From the NCBI RefSeq assembly GCF_000373365.1, contig NZ_KB891263.1:1-42297 (forward strand): DNA of 42,297 nucleotides, in the 5' to 3' direction. A program made the position numbers and the translations under genes. This DNA comes from Parafrankia discariae (GTDB lineage: Bacteria > Actinomycetota > Actinomycetes > Frankiales > Frankiaceae). Shown one piece after another: positions 24,732-32,738 of this stretch. The notes beneath the pieces are model-generated. The model saw only the letters and a program-made list of their open reading frames with translations. It had not been told where the DNA came from and did not search any database. How positions within the stretch are numbered: the stretch's first letter is position 1; each line of letters opens with the position of its first letter.

Positions 24732-25552
24732 GCCGCCGGGCCGAACCCCGCCGCGGAGAGGACCTTCGTGCCTTCGGCGGACAGCAGCGAGTCGACGAAC
24801 TGCTGCGCGGTCGCGGCCTCGTCGGAGTCGTTCAGCACCGCGATCGGGTACTTCACCGTCGCGTTGACGTCCGCCGGGATCTCCACCCCGACCACGTCGG
24901 CGCCGGCGGCGGCCACGTCGGTGCGGTACACCAGACCGGCGTCCACCTCACCGAGGCGCACGGACGTCAGCACGGCCTTGACGTCCTGGCCGTAGGTGAC
25001 GGGGGTGACCTTCTCGCCGGCCTTGTCCAGGACCGTGGTGGCGGCGACGCCGCAGGGCACCTGCGCCTCGCACAGGGAGACCTTCACGCCGGGCTCGTCG
25101 AGGTCACCGATGTCGTCGATCTTGGCCGGGTTGTCCTTGGGCACCGCGATCTCGAGCGAGTTCGTCGCGAAGGTCTTCGGGTCCTTGGCGTGGCCCGCGT
25201 CCACGACCTCGGTCATGTTCTTCGGGCTCGCCGAGGCGAAGACGTCCGCCGGCGCGCCCGAGTTGATCTGCTGGGACAACGCGGAGCTGGCCGCGAAGGA
25301 GAACGTGACCTTCGTACCCGGGTGGGCGGCCTCGAACTGCTTGCCGAGCTCGGTGAAGGTCTCGGTGAGCGACGCGGCGGCGAAGACCGTGATGGAGTGT
25401 GCCTCCGGCGCGGCACTGGTGGTCGTGGCGGCCGGGGTCGCGGTGTCGTCGTCGGACCCGCAGCCGGCGGCGACGAGCGCGAGGGCGGGCACGAGGACGA
25501 GAGGGACGGCGAGGCGCGAAACGCGGGTGGACCTGCGAGAGGCTCGGATCAT
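24728..25552 (-). CDS. modA: Molybdate-binding lipoprotein ModA
   Basis: 274 residues from ATG 25552. A signal peptide ends in lipobox VAAGC (near residue 31). The mature protein has the ModA pattern: ITVFAAASLTETFTELGKQFE, VTFSFAASSALSQQINSGAPADVFASAS, NSLEIAVPKDNP, KVSLCEAQVPCGVAATTVLDKAG, SVRLGEVDAGLVYRTDV and KYPIAVLNDSDE. The oxyanion pocket residues (AAAS, the second SS after FAA, AxVPCG, VYRTD) match molybdate/tungstate-binding proteins. First gene of the operon on the minus strand. The 103-base spacer to the divergent oxidase-like gene holds TTAC-TTACCC-GTAA (about 25612-25625), a possible operator, but no known ModE site. Confidence 0.92.
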   Translation of the reverse strand: MIRASRRSTRVSRLAVPLVLVPALALVAAGCGSDDDTATPAATTTSAAPEAHSITVFAAASLTETFTELGKQFEAAHPGTKVTFSFAASSALSQQINSGAPADVFASASPKNMTEVVDAGHAKDPKTFATNSLEIAVPKDNPAKIDDIGDLDEPGVKVSLCEAQVPCGVAATTVLDKAGEKVTPVTYGQDVKAVLTSVRLGEVDAGLVYRTDVAAAGADVVGVEIPADVNATVKYPIAVLNDSDEAATAQQFVDSLLSAEGTKVLSAAGFGPAA

Positions 25553-25655
25553 CGACACGGATGCACGATACAGCCGCAATCGCGGTTTCTGACCGATGTC
25601 TGCGCCGCGTTTACGGGTAAGTAACCGCTGTCGGGCCTGGTGAGAGGGTGTGGGG

Positions 25656-26255
25656 ATGTCCAACGACCCGCGCGGCCGGGGCGCCGCCTTCCTCGAGTTC
25701 TGGCGTGAGCGGCATCTGTGCACCCTGACGACGGTGCGTCCGGACGGCACGGCGCACGTCGTCGCCGTGGGCGTCACCCTGGACGCGCCGGCCGGTCTCG
25801 CCAGGGTCATCACGTCCCGCCGGTCGCGCAAGGTCGGACTGCTGGCCGGGCGGGGCGGGCTCGACGCCGCCGGCCGGGTCGCGGCGGCGGGGGCCGGCCC
25901 GCGGGCCGCGGCGGCCAGGCCGGTGGGCTCCGGGGGCGAACAGAATCAGATTAATTCGGGCATAAATGGCGAAAAAGCCGGACCATCGGCCCCGGAAGCC
26001 CTTGCGGAACAGGTCCTGGAGCCGGCTGGTGGCGGGCTCGCGATGGCGGCGGGTCGGGTCGGTGTGCCGGTCGCGGTCTGTCAGATCGACGGGCGGCGAT
26101 GGTCGACGATCGAGGGGCTGGCGGTCGTCCGGGACGATCCCGGGTCGGTCGCCGAGGCGGAGCGCCGTTACGCCGAGCGGTACCGCACCCCTCGCGCCAA
26201 CCCCGACCGGGTCGTGGTGGAGATCACGATCACCCGGATTCTCGGCAGCGTGTGA
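25656..26255 (+). CDS. Pyridoxamine-5'-phosphate-oxidase-like flavin/F420-binding protein with inserted segment
   Basis: 199 residues. The N-terminal half (MSNDPRGRGAAFLEFWRERHLCTLTTVRPDGTAHVVAVGVTLD, ARVITSRRSRKVGLL) and the C-terminal half (VGVPVAVCQIDGRRWSTIEGLAVVRDDP, AERRYAERYRTPRANPDRVVVEI) together form the split beta-barrel of this family. Related actinobacterial proteins are usually about 130-145 residues. Residues about 68-132 are extra and include a strikingly low-GC piece (GEQNQINSGINGEKAG). The inserted piece is framed by an imperfect inverted repeat. The frame stays open, so the protein may still fold with a loop. The ATG at 25656 follows a G-rich ribosome site. Whether it binds FMN or F420 is not decided. 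Confidence 0.78.
   Translation: MSNDPRGRGAAFLEFWRERHLCTLTTVRPDGTAHVVAVGVTLDAPAGLARVITSRRSRKVGLLAGRGGLDAAGRVAAAGAGPRAAAARPVGSGGEQNQINSGINGEKAGPSAPEALAEQVLEPAGGGLAMAAGRVGVPVAVCQIDGRRWSTIEGLAVVRDDPGSVAEAERRYAERYRTPRANPDRVVVEITITRILGSV
25929..25996. repeat. Inverted repeat framing a low-GC insert inside the oxidase-like gene
   Basis: TCCGGGGGCGA (25929-25939) and TCGGCCCCGGA (25986-25996) are complementary at 10 of 11 positions, and the match extends outward (GGC ... GCC) with one slipped base. The 46 bases between them are A/T-rich (CAGAATCAGATTAATTC, GCATAAATGGCGAAAAAG) in a gene that is otherwise over 70% GC. This resembles a small palindromic element inserted in frame. No clear target duplication is visible. 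Confidence 0.45.
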
Positions 26256-26361
26256 GGTCCGTGTGCCCGTGCCGGGTGTGTCGGGTCACAGAGCGCGCGG
26301 GCCGCCGGGAAATTACCTGTTCGTCATGAGTCCGTAACGTGCCGTGCCACGTCGCGGATGA

Positions 26362-26721
26362 TCACAGGCGGCGCAGGCCCGTGAGCACCCGGCCGAGCAG
26401 CCCCACCTCCTGGGTCGCGTCGGTCGTGTCGAGCTGCGAGATCTCCACCAGACCCGTCGACTCGGCGTCCGTCACCAGCACCCGCACGACGCCGACCGGA
26501 AGCCGTAGTTTCGCCGCGATCTCGATCACGGACTGCGGGCGCAGGCACATCTCGACGATCGAACGTTCGTCGAGGAGCAGCTCCTGATGCCGGTGCCGCC
26601 CGTGCGCGGTCGTACAGACCATCGCCTCGAGCGCGAGCAGGCGGCTGGCGTGGGCACGCCCACGGGTGGCCGTGTAGGGCCGGACGAGTTCGCCGGAAGG
26701 GTCAGACCAGTCGTCGGTCAC
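26362..26721 (-). CDS. DUF742 protein, conservon component CvnC
   Basis: A 119-residue DUF742 protein: LVRPYTATRGRAHASRLLALEAMVC, then an ERSIVEMCLRPQSVIEIAAKLRLPVGVVRVLVTDAESTGLVEI winged-helix-like region. In Streptomyces conservons this protein is encoded between the roadblock protein and the CvnD GTPase and joins a membrane-associated complex. Here the order kinase-roadblock-DUF742 is kept, with a 21-base gap from the roadblock gene, but no GTPase gene follows; the next gene faces it from the other strand after 106 bases. The GTG start at 26721 has a modest GGGAG upstream. Confidence 0.9.
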   Translation of the reverse strand: MTDDWSDPSGELVRPYTATRGRAHASRLLALEAMVCTTAHGRHRHQELLLDERSIVEMCLRPQSVIEIAAKLRLPVGVVRVLVTDAESTGLVEISQLDTTDATQEVGLLGRVLTGLRRL

Positions 26722-26742
26722 CGGGTACGAGCTCCCGTCCCG

Positions 26743-27159
26743 CTAGAGGCCCGCGGGTGGTTCGTGGCGTCTGGCCGGGGTCAAGGCGTCGCGGGTGCGC
26801 TTGACCAGCACTGTCATCTCGTAGCCGACCAGTCCGATGTCGCAGGTGTTGCTCGCGAGGACGGCGAGGCACGATCCGTCGCCGACGGCCATCAACAGCA
26901 TCGAGCCCTGGGCCATCTCCACGATCGTCTGTGTGACGGAGCCCCCGTCCACGAACTCGGCCGCCGCCAGGGTGAGGCTGAAAAGACCGGAGGCGATGGT
27001 GCCGAGCTGGCCGGCCTGTTCCCGCGGGAACCCGTCACAGACCGCGAGCAGGTGCCCGTCGGACGACGCGACGATGGCGTTGGCGACGCCCGGTACCTGG
27101 TCAACGAAGTTGTTGACCAACCAGTCCAGTGACGGGCTGTCGGGGATCGTCTCGGTCAC
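26743..27159 (-). CDS. Roadblock/LC7-domain protein, conservon component CvnB
   Basis: 138 residues forming a single roadblock/LC7 domain: LDWLVNNFVDQVPGVANAIVASSDGHLLA, GFPREQAGQLGTIASGLFSLTLAAAEFV, TIVEMAQGSMLLMAVGDGSCLAVLAS and VGYEMTVLVKRT. Such proteins are MglB-like partners that bind small GTPases and scaffold the conservon complex. Its GTG start overlaps the stop of the kinase gene by four bases (GTGA at 27156-27159), so the two are translationally coupled. The GTPase it would normally regulate (CvnD) is not encoded nearby. Confidence 0.92.
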   Translation of the reverse strand: MTETIPDSPSLDWLVNNFVDQVPGVANAIVASSDGHLLAVCDGFPREQAGQLGTIASGLFSLTLAAAEFVDGGSVTQTIVEMAQGSMLLMAVGDGSCLAVLASNTCDIGLVGYEMTVLVKRTRDALTPARRHEPPAGL

Positions 27160-30100
27160 TCGTCCTCCAGCCTATCGAGGGGTGGGCCGAACGGAGGTTC
27201 GGCCCGGGCCGCGCCGGGGGGCGCGACCGGAGAGGACACACCGGGCCCCCCGAGGCCGCGGGAGTCGGTGGCGTCGATGTCGCGGGCGTCGATGTCGCGG
27301 GCGTCGATGTCGCGGGCGTCGGCGTCGCGGGCGTGGTTCACGCCTTCGTACAGCCGGGAGAGCCGGCCCCGGATCCACTCCGGCCGCACCTCGGGCGTCG
27401 GCTGCTCCCAGCTCGGGCGGCCGGCGAGGGCACCCGCTCCCGCCGAGCCCGGGATGCGCCCCGACCCTGTTCCGCCGGGGCCGGGCGCCAGGGGCCCACC
27501 GGCCGCGGGGACGCGCATCGGCAGCCCCGCCCTGGTGGTCGGCAGCGCGGCCGGATCGATCCGCTCCGGCGGGCCCTGCAGCCGCTGGACCGGGTCCGTC
27601 GACGCGTCGCCGCCCGCGGGCGCCCGGCCCGCTCCGCCGCGCGCCACGCGGTCGGTGGCACCCGGGACCACCGGGTGGACCGGCGGCGGGAGCGGGGCGG
27701 CGGCCGGCCTGGTGGGCAGCCCCCCGGCGGGTGTGAAGGCCGCCGGGTCGGCGGGCGCGAACGTGGACGGCACGGCCGGGGTGGGGGCCGCCGGGGTGGG
27801 GGCGAAACCGGTGTTGGGTGCCGCCGGGGGCGGGGTGGTCCAGGTGGGCGCGAAGGCGGACGCCGGTGGCACGGCCGCTGGCGCCGTGGGCCCGGGTGGC
27901 GTGCGGGGCGCGCTGGCGCCGGTCGGTACGTTCCCGCCCGCCGCTGGCCGGTCGAACCAGGTGAACGGCGCCCCGGGTGGTTCGGGCGGCAGGTGCGCCG
28001 CGGAACCCGCCACCGGGTCCACCGCGAGCGGGTCCACCGCGAGCGGGCCCGCCGTCATCGGGCCCACGGTGATCGGGTCCGCCGGGACCGGGTCCGCCGA
28101 GACCGGGTCCGCCGAGACCGGGTCCGCCGAGACCGGGTCGGGCGCGGTCCGCTCGCGCTCGCGGGCACGGCCGGCCACGACCTCCTCGATCGGTGGGAGG
28201 CCCATCTCGCCGGTGGCGCCGGTGACACCGGTGGACGCGCCCGTCGCCGCTCCGGCCGAGGCGGAGGCGGCTGTCCCCGGCCGGGCAGCGCCCTCCTCGG
28301 CCTTGGACGCCGTCCCGCGAGGCTTGAACCAGGCGACCACGGGGGGGTTCGGCACCACCGGTGGCAGCGGATCCAGGCCGTGCGCCTCCGGAGTCCGTGG
28401 GACCGGGGGCCGTGGGGCCGGGGGTCGTGGGGCGGGGGAGGACGGCGGCGGCGCCGGAACCTCCGGGGGCGCGGTGGGGATGCTGGGCGCGGGGGGTGGC
28501 GGCGGAACCGCCGCCGCGGGCGGCCGGGGGCCGGGATCGGCCGGTCTCGTCGCCGGGCGGTCGGTGAGTCCGTTCAGCTCGAGTAGGCGGTTGAACTCGT
28601 CGGTGGTCCCGCCGTCACCGCCGCCGAGGGACGTCATGCGGGGCCGCTGGGGGAGTGGGCCGCTCGAGCCCGGCAGGAGCGGGTCGCCGGCGCCGTGGCC
28701 ACGGGCGTGGCCGTTCATCGACGCCGGTGCGCCCGGGCCGTTCCCGTTCGGGGACAGCGCCAGCGGCTGGACCCGCCCGCCCGCCGCGAGCGCCGCGCCG
28801 CCGCGCGCGGCGCCGGCGTCCTCGCCACGCCGTGGGACGGCCGCGCTGGCCAGCAGGTTCGCCGGCAGGCTGACCTGGGCCTGGACCCCACCGCCGGACG
28901 CCGCCGCGAGCCGGACGCTGATCTCGTGCCGCTCGGCGAGCCGGGCGACGACGAACAGGCCGAGCCGCTCGGAGATGGAGAAGTCGAAGATGGGCGGGTG
29001 GGCGAGCCGCTCGTTGGCGGCGGCGATCTCCGCCGGGGGCATCCCCAGGCCGCGGTCGGTGATCGAGACCGTCATCCCGCCGTCCGGGGAACGGCGCGCC
29101 ACGACCTCCACCGGCCGGTGCGGCGGCGAGAACTGCGCGGCGTTCTCCAGCAGTTCGGCGATGAGATGCACGACGTGGTTCACCGCGCCGGCCGTGATGC
29201 GGGCGTCGACCACCTCGACGATCTGGATCCGCTGGTACTGCTCGATCTCGCCGACGGCGGCCTGCAGGACGGCGGCCGTCGACACCGGGGTCGCCCGGCG
29301 CCGGCCGGGCCCGGTGCCGGCCAGGACCAGCAGGTTCTCGCTGTTGCGCCGCATCCGGGTGGCCAGGTGGTCGAGCCGGAACAGGTTCTCGAGCTGCGCG
29401 GGGCTCTCCTCGGCCCGTTCCAGCCGGTCGATGAGGGCTAGCTGGCGCTCGATGAGGCTCTGGCTGCGGCGGGACAGGCTCAGGAACAGCGTGTTGACGC
29501 TGCGCCGCAGGACGGCCTGCTCGGCGGCCAGCCGCACCGCCTCGCGCTGGAGGTCGTCGAACGTGCGGGCCACCTCGCCGATCTCGTCCTTCGACCGGAT
29601 GCCGATGGAGTGGATCCTGGTGTCGACCTGGCCCGCCCCGGCGGTCTGCAGCTGCTCGATGATGCGCGGCAGCCGCTCGTGCGCGACGTCGTGCGCGCCG
29701 TCGCGCAGCGCCCGCAGCGGACGGGTCATCGTGGCGGCGATCGCCATGGTCAGCAGCACCGCGGCCAGAGTGATCGCGATGATGAAGCCGCCGATGAGCG
29801 CCGTGCGCCCCCAGGCGTCCGCGCGCAGTGTGTCGGCCTCGTCGATCACGTTCTGCGACAGTCCCGACTCGACGGTGCGCAGCAGCTCGATGTGGGTGGT
29901 GCTGGCGGCGAACCACTGCTCGGGGTCGACGTCGAGGTCGAGCAGATGCTGGCGGCTGATGGCCCGATCGGAGATCCGCTCGACGGTGAGCACCGCCTGG
30001 CCGTTGACCACCCGGTCGTAGCGGGCCCGGTCGTCGGCGTCGGCGACGTCCCGGAACGCCGCCCGCGCGGCGTCGGTCTGCGCCAGCAGGCTCGAGAGCG

Positions 30101-31004
30101 CGTCGGCCTGCCCGGTGTCGAAGTGCCCGACCTGGGCGACGGCGTAGAGCTCGGCCCGGACCTGCGACTCGACCTCCTTCACCTCGGACAGGTCGCGCAG
30201 CACCGTCGTCGTGTAGCCGAGGTCGCCGTCGACCCGGTCCGGCCCGATCCGCCGGTCGACCTCGCGCAGGTCGGCGATGGTCGTGGAGTACTGGTTGAGC
30301 ACCGCCCCGAGGGGCAGGCCCGCGCCGTCGGCCGCGGCGCGGGCGCGCGGCAGCTCGTCGAGGCTGCGCAGCGCGCGCTGCGCGGCCGGGCCGGCGGCCG
30401 GGCCGAAGTTGTCGGACGCCTTCGCCAGCCCGCCGCGCACGGTGGCGACGGCGTCGTCCACCGAGCGGTGCTGCGCCGCCAGCCGCTCGACCCACCGCGC
30501 GCCGTCCGGCCGGTTCTGCCGCCCACCGGCGACGAAACCGGCGGCCAGGTCCCGCTCCATCTGCAGCTCGTGGACCGTCGCCGCGATGTCGCGGCCCAGG
30601 ACGGCCGCGTGCACGCCGCGGCCGTAGCTCGCCGCGTCGGAGATCCAGGTGACGGCGCCGAGGACGGCGACGCTGAGGAACGCCGCGGCGGGGATCGCGA
30701 TCGACAGCAGCAGCCGGCGGCGCACCGGCAGGTCGGCGACCCGGCCGCCCAGATCCCGCCGGCCGGCCCGGGCGACCCGGGTCAGCCGGGTGGCGCGCCG
30801 GCGCCGCGCCGAGGGGCGGACGGTCCGGGGAGAACGGCCGGAGCCGGCGCGCCGGGGCGCCCGGGAACGCCGGTCAGCCCGGGACGACGGAGCCCCGGAG
30901 GCACCCGACGCTCCGTGCGCTCCCTGGGCCGGGAGGGCTGTGGGCGCCGTGACGGCCGCGGGGACGGCCTGTCCGGCGTTGGCAAGCTCGGGTGCCTCGG
31001 TCAT
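27156..31004 (-). CDS. NIT-domain sensor histidine kinase, conservon component CvnA
   Basis: 1282 residues from ATG 31004 (GGGGGA upstream). Residues 1-95 are polar and Arg-rich and sit in the cytoplasm. TM1 is about 96-120 and TM2 about 402-424. Between them is an all-helical extracytoplasmic NIT (nitrate/nitrite-sensing-like) domain with ELQMERDLAAGFVAGG and DRVVNGQAVLTVERISD. HAMP is about 425-485, a signalling helix about 485-560, and the ATPase domain about 590-715 (LIAELLENAAQFSPP, ITDRGLGMPP, GLFVVARLAERH). No classical phospho-acceptor His box is obvious, as in other CvnA proteins. The last ~560 residues are Pro/Ala/Gly-rich with two in-frame repeat arrays and a short conserved-looking end (RGRLSRLYEGVNHARD). 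It is the first gene of the conservon and diverges from the ABC-transporter operon. Confidence 0.9.
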   Translation of the reverse strand: MTEAPELANAGQAVPAAVTAPTALPAQGAHGASGASGAPSSRADRRSRAPRRAGSGRSPRTVRPSARRRRATRLTRVARAGRRDLGGRVADLPVRRRLLLSIAIPAAAFLSVAVLGAVTWISDAASYGRGVHAAVLGRDIAATVHELQMERDLAAGFVAGGRQNRPDGARWVERLAAQHRSVDDAVATVRGGLAKASDNFGPAAGPAAQRALRSLDELPRARAAADGAGLPLGAVLNQYSTTIADLREVDRRIGPDRVDGDLGYTTTVLRDLSEVKEVESQVRAELYAVAQVGHFDTGQADALSSLLAQTDAARAAFRDVADADDRARYDRVVNGQAVLTVERISDRAISRQHLLDLDVDPEQWFAASTTHIELLRTVESGLSQNVIDEADTLRADAWGRTALIGGFIIAITLAAVLLTMAIAATMTRPLRALRDGAHDVAHERLPRIIEQLQTAGAGQVDTRIHSIGIRSKDEIGEVARTFDDLQREAVRLAAEQAVLRRSVNTLFLSLSRRSQSLIERQLALIDRLERAEESPAQLENLFRLDHLATRMRRNSENLLVLAGTGPGRRRATPVSTAAVLQAAVGEIEQYQRIQIVEVVDARITAGAVNHVVHLIAELLENAAQFSPPHRPVEVVARRSPDGGMTVSITDRGLGMPPAEIAAANERLAHPPIFDFSISERLGLFVVARLAERHEISVRLAAASGGGVQAQVSLPANLLASAAVPRRGEDAGAARGGAALAAGGRVQPLALSPNGNGPGAPASMNGHARGHGAGDPLLPGSSGPLPQRPRMTSLGGGDGGTTDEFNRLLELNGLTDRPATRPADPGPRPPAAAVPPPPPAPSIPTAPPEVPAPPPSSPAPRPPAPRPPVPRTPEAHGLDPLPPVVPNPPVVAWFKPRGTASKAEEGAARPGTAASASAGAATGASTGVTGATGEMGLPPIEEVVAGRARERERTAPDPVSADPVSADPVSADPVPADPITVGPMTAGPLAVDPLAVDPVAGSAAHLPPEPPGAPFTWFDRPAAGGNVPTGASAPRTPPGPTAPAAVPPASAFAPTWTTPPPAAPNTGFAPTPAAPTPAVPSTFAPADPAAFTPAGGLPTRPAAAPLPPPVHPVVPGATDRVARGGAGRAPAGGDASTDPVQRLQGPPERIDPAALPTTRAGLPMRVPAAGGPLAPGPGGTGSGRIPGSAGAGALAGRPSWEQPTPEVRPEWIRGRLSRLYEGVNHARDADARDIDARDIDARDIDATDSRGLGGPGVSSPVAPPGAARAEPPFGPPLDRLEDE
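27271..27330. repeat. 15-bp tandem repeat in the cvnA tail (array 1)
   Basis: Three perfect copies and one near-perfect copy of GCGTCGATGTCGCGG encode ARDIDARDIDARD-type pentapeptides close to the C-terminus of the kinase. The unit is in frame, so copy-number change would alter only tail length. Confidence 0.9.
28012..28140. repeat. 15-bp tandem repeat in the cvnA tail (array 2)
   Basis: Perfect copies of GGTCCGCCGAGACCG at 28091-28105, 28106-28120 and 28121-28135 are followed upstream in the gene and downstream by degenerate 15-mers. Together they encode about eight DPVSA-like pentapeptides in the kinase's disordered tail. Confidence 0.85.
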
Positions 31005-31412
31005 CGTGTTCCCCCGTCCGATGCGGTGGGCGGCGCCGGCCGGCGGCCCGACGGCCGCCGGCAGACCGCCGCCGTGTCGTGCCCTCCGCCGCGCAGCAAT
31101 ACCACGTCGCCTACCTCTCGGGGTCCGTGCGCCCAACGAGCTCCGCGCACGTTCAACCATGCCGGTCGGGAAATCGTATTTCCCGGTGCAGTCGACACTA
31201 TGGGAGGGGGTCGCGCCGGAAGGAACCTTCTTTTGTTGGGGTGTGATCCGCCTCCCGTTGTTCTTGTCGGGGGGTGAACTGGCTAGAGTGGCCTCGCATT
31301 GCGCGGGTACTTGTCGGTGCCGTGGCGTCGGTACTCTGACGCTGTACCGGGCGGACCGCCGTGCCGCGTGTCTGAACGTGCGCCTGGAAGATGACGACGT
31401 GGGGGACGAGCC
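31005..31412. promoter_or_regulatory. Divergent control region of the conservon and the transporter operon
   Basis: 408 gene-free bases separate cvnA (minus) from the first binding-protein gene (plus). A perfect inverted repeat, CGGGAAAT (31167-31174), CGT, ATTTCCCG (31178-31185), lies 163 bases from the cvnA start and 228 from the transporter start, and resembles a dimeric regulator's operator. An A/T-leaning stretch at 31220-31275 (TTCTTTTGTTGG, GTTGTTCTTGTC) followed by TAGAGT at about 31283-31288 could be the transporter promoter, but the spacing to a -35 is poor. GGGGGACGAG just before 31413 is the ribosome site. Confidence 0.5.
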
Positions 31413-32738
31413 ATGGCCATCGTGTCGCCGTCGCGCGTCCTAAGCGTTGCGATCGCAACGGTTCTGGTGCTGGCGACCGGCTGCTCCGGGGATTCGAATT
31501 CCAGCGGCACCGGGGTTTCCGGCGTTGTCAAGATCGGCCTGTTGGCTCCGCTCGCCGGCGCGAACGCGGAAGCCGGCCGGGACGCGCAGCGCGGCGCGGA
31601 CCTCGCCGCCTCGGTCGTCAATGCGGGCACGGACGCCGCTCTCGCCGCGACCGGCGTCTGGGGTGCCGGCCGCGCCTCGCTCTCCATCGTGACAATGGAC
31701 ACAGAAAGCGATCGGCAGCGTGCGGTTGATGCTACTGACCGCCTGGTGGCCGAACAGCGCGTCGCCGGCATGGTCGGCGCCTTCGACGCCGAGGCGACGC
31801 TGGATGCCAGCCAACGCGCCGAACGCCTCGGAACTCCATTCGTGAGTGGTGACGTTCCGTTGAGCGCGCTGACGGAACGTGGGCTGGGCTGGTTCTTCCG
31901 CTCCGGTCCGGACGTACGGGGCTTCGGCAGCGCGTTCCTTTCCCTGCTGCGTGGCGCGGAACGGGACGGCGTCGCCCGCCGGCGGGTGGCCGTCATTTAC
32001 GGCGACCGGCCGGAAGGCCACGACCTGAAGGCCATGCTCCAGGAGCTGGCCGAGGAGACCGACGTCGAGCTGGTCGCGCAGGTGCGCTACACGCCCGGCG
32101 ACCCGGACCTCACCGACGAGGTGGGCGCGGTCCGCGCGGCCGCACCCGACATGGTGCTTTTCGGGGCACTGCCCGGCTCCGGCCGCGTGCTCGGCGAGGC
32201 GCTGGGCGGGCTCGGCTACGCCCCGCCCGGGATCGTCGTCTACGGGTCCGCGCAGGAGGCGGTGCCGCTGGCCGCGGTACCCGGTCTCGACGGGCGGGTG
32301 AGCCGGCAGGTCGGGTGGTCCGCGCTGGTCGCGCAGGCGAACCCGTTGGCGACCGAGGTGTCGACGCGTTACCAGAGCGTCTACGGCGGCCCGATGACGG
32401 AGGCCGCCGCGGCCGCGTACACGGCGGTCATGGTGCTGGCCCGGGCGATCGGCGCCGCGGGCGGCCTCGAACCGGAGCGGATCAGGTCGGCGCTGGTGGC
32501 GACGAACGTGCCCGGCGCGGAGACGGTCATGCCCTGGGAGGGCGTCCGCTTCGACGTGACGCACCAGAACACGCTCGCCGCGACGGTGATCGAACAGGCC
32601 ACCGGCGGCCGGTTCGCCGTCGTGTACCCGCGGGAGCTCGCGACGGCCCCCTTCACCTGGCCGGCGACGGACTCCGGCGGCCTGCCCGCCGGAGCGGCCA
32701 CCGGCCCGGGCCGCGGCGACGCCCGCGGCGAGGGCTGA
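31413..32738 (+). CDS. LIV-type (Peripla_BP_6) substrate-binding lipoprotein
   Basis: A 441-residue extracytoplasmic binding lipoprotein. The signal peptide ends in lipobox LATGC (near residue 24). The mature part has the two-lobed leucine/isoleucine/valine-binding-protein pattern: VVKIGLLAPLAGANAEAGRDAQRGADLA, RAVDATDRLVAEQRVAGMVGAFDAEATL, RRRVAVIYGDRPEGHDL, DLTDEVGAVRAAAPDMVLFGALPGSG, and MTEAAAAAYTAVMVLARAIGAAGG near the end. It is the first gene of an operon whose ATPase and permease belong to the nitrate/sulfonate/taurine type, which pairs with a different binding-protein family; the matching SsuA-like protein is encoded downstream. This one may therefore deliver a ligand signal, for instance to the divergently encoded NIT-domain kinase, rather than feed the permease. 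That role is inference. Confidence 0.85.
   Translation: MAIVSPSRVLSVAIATVLVLATGCSGDSNSSGTGVSGVVKIGLLAPLAGANAEAGRDAQRGADLAASVVNAGTDAALAATGVWGAGRASLSIVTMDTESDRQRAVDATDRLVAEQRVAGMVGAFDAEATLDASQRAERLGTPFVSGDVPLSALTERGLGWFFRSGPDVRGFGSAFLSLLRGAERDGVARRRVAVIYGDRPEGHDLKAMLQELAEETDVELVAQVRYTPGDPDLTDEVGAVRAAAPDMVLFGALPGSGRVLGEALGGLGYAPPGIVVYGSAQEAVPLAAVPGLDGRVSRQVGWSALVAQANPLATEVSTRYQSVYGGPMTEAAAAAYTAVMVLARAIGAAGGLEPERIRSALVATNVPGAETVMPWEGVRFDVTHQNTLAATVIEQATGGRFAVVYPRELATAPFTWPATDSGGLPAGAATGPGRGDARGEG

Noticed and set aside
25612-25625. A ModE-type operator upstream of modA.
   Set aside because: TTAC-TTACCC-GTAA is a short dyad that does not match the known ModE consensus; kept only as a possible site in the modA entry.
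27271-28140. CRISPR-like arrays in the cvnA tail.
   Set aside because: The repeats are contiguous 15-mers without spacers and are in frame with the kinase; they are coding tandem repeats.
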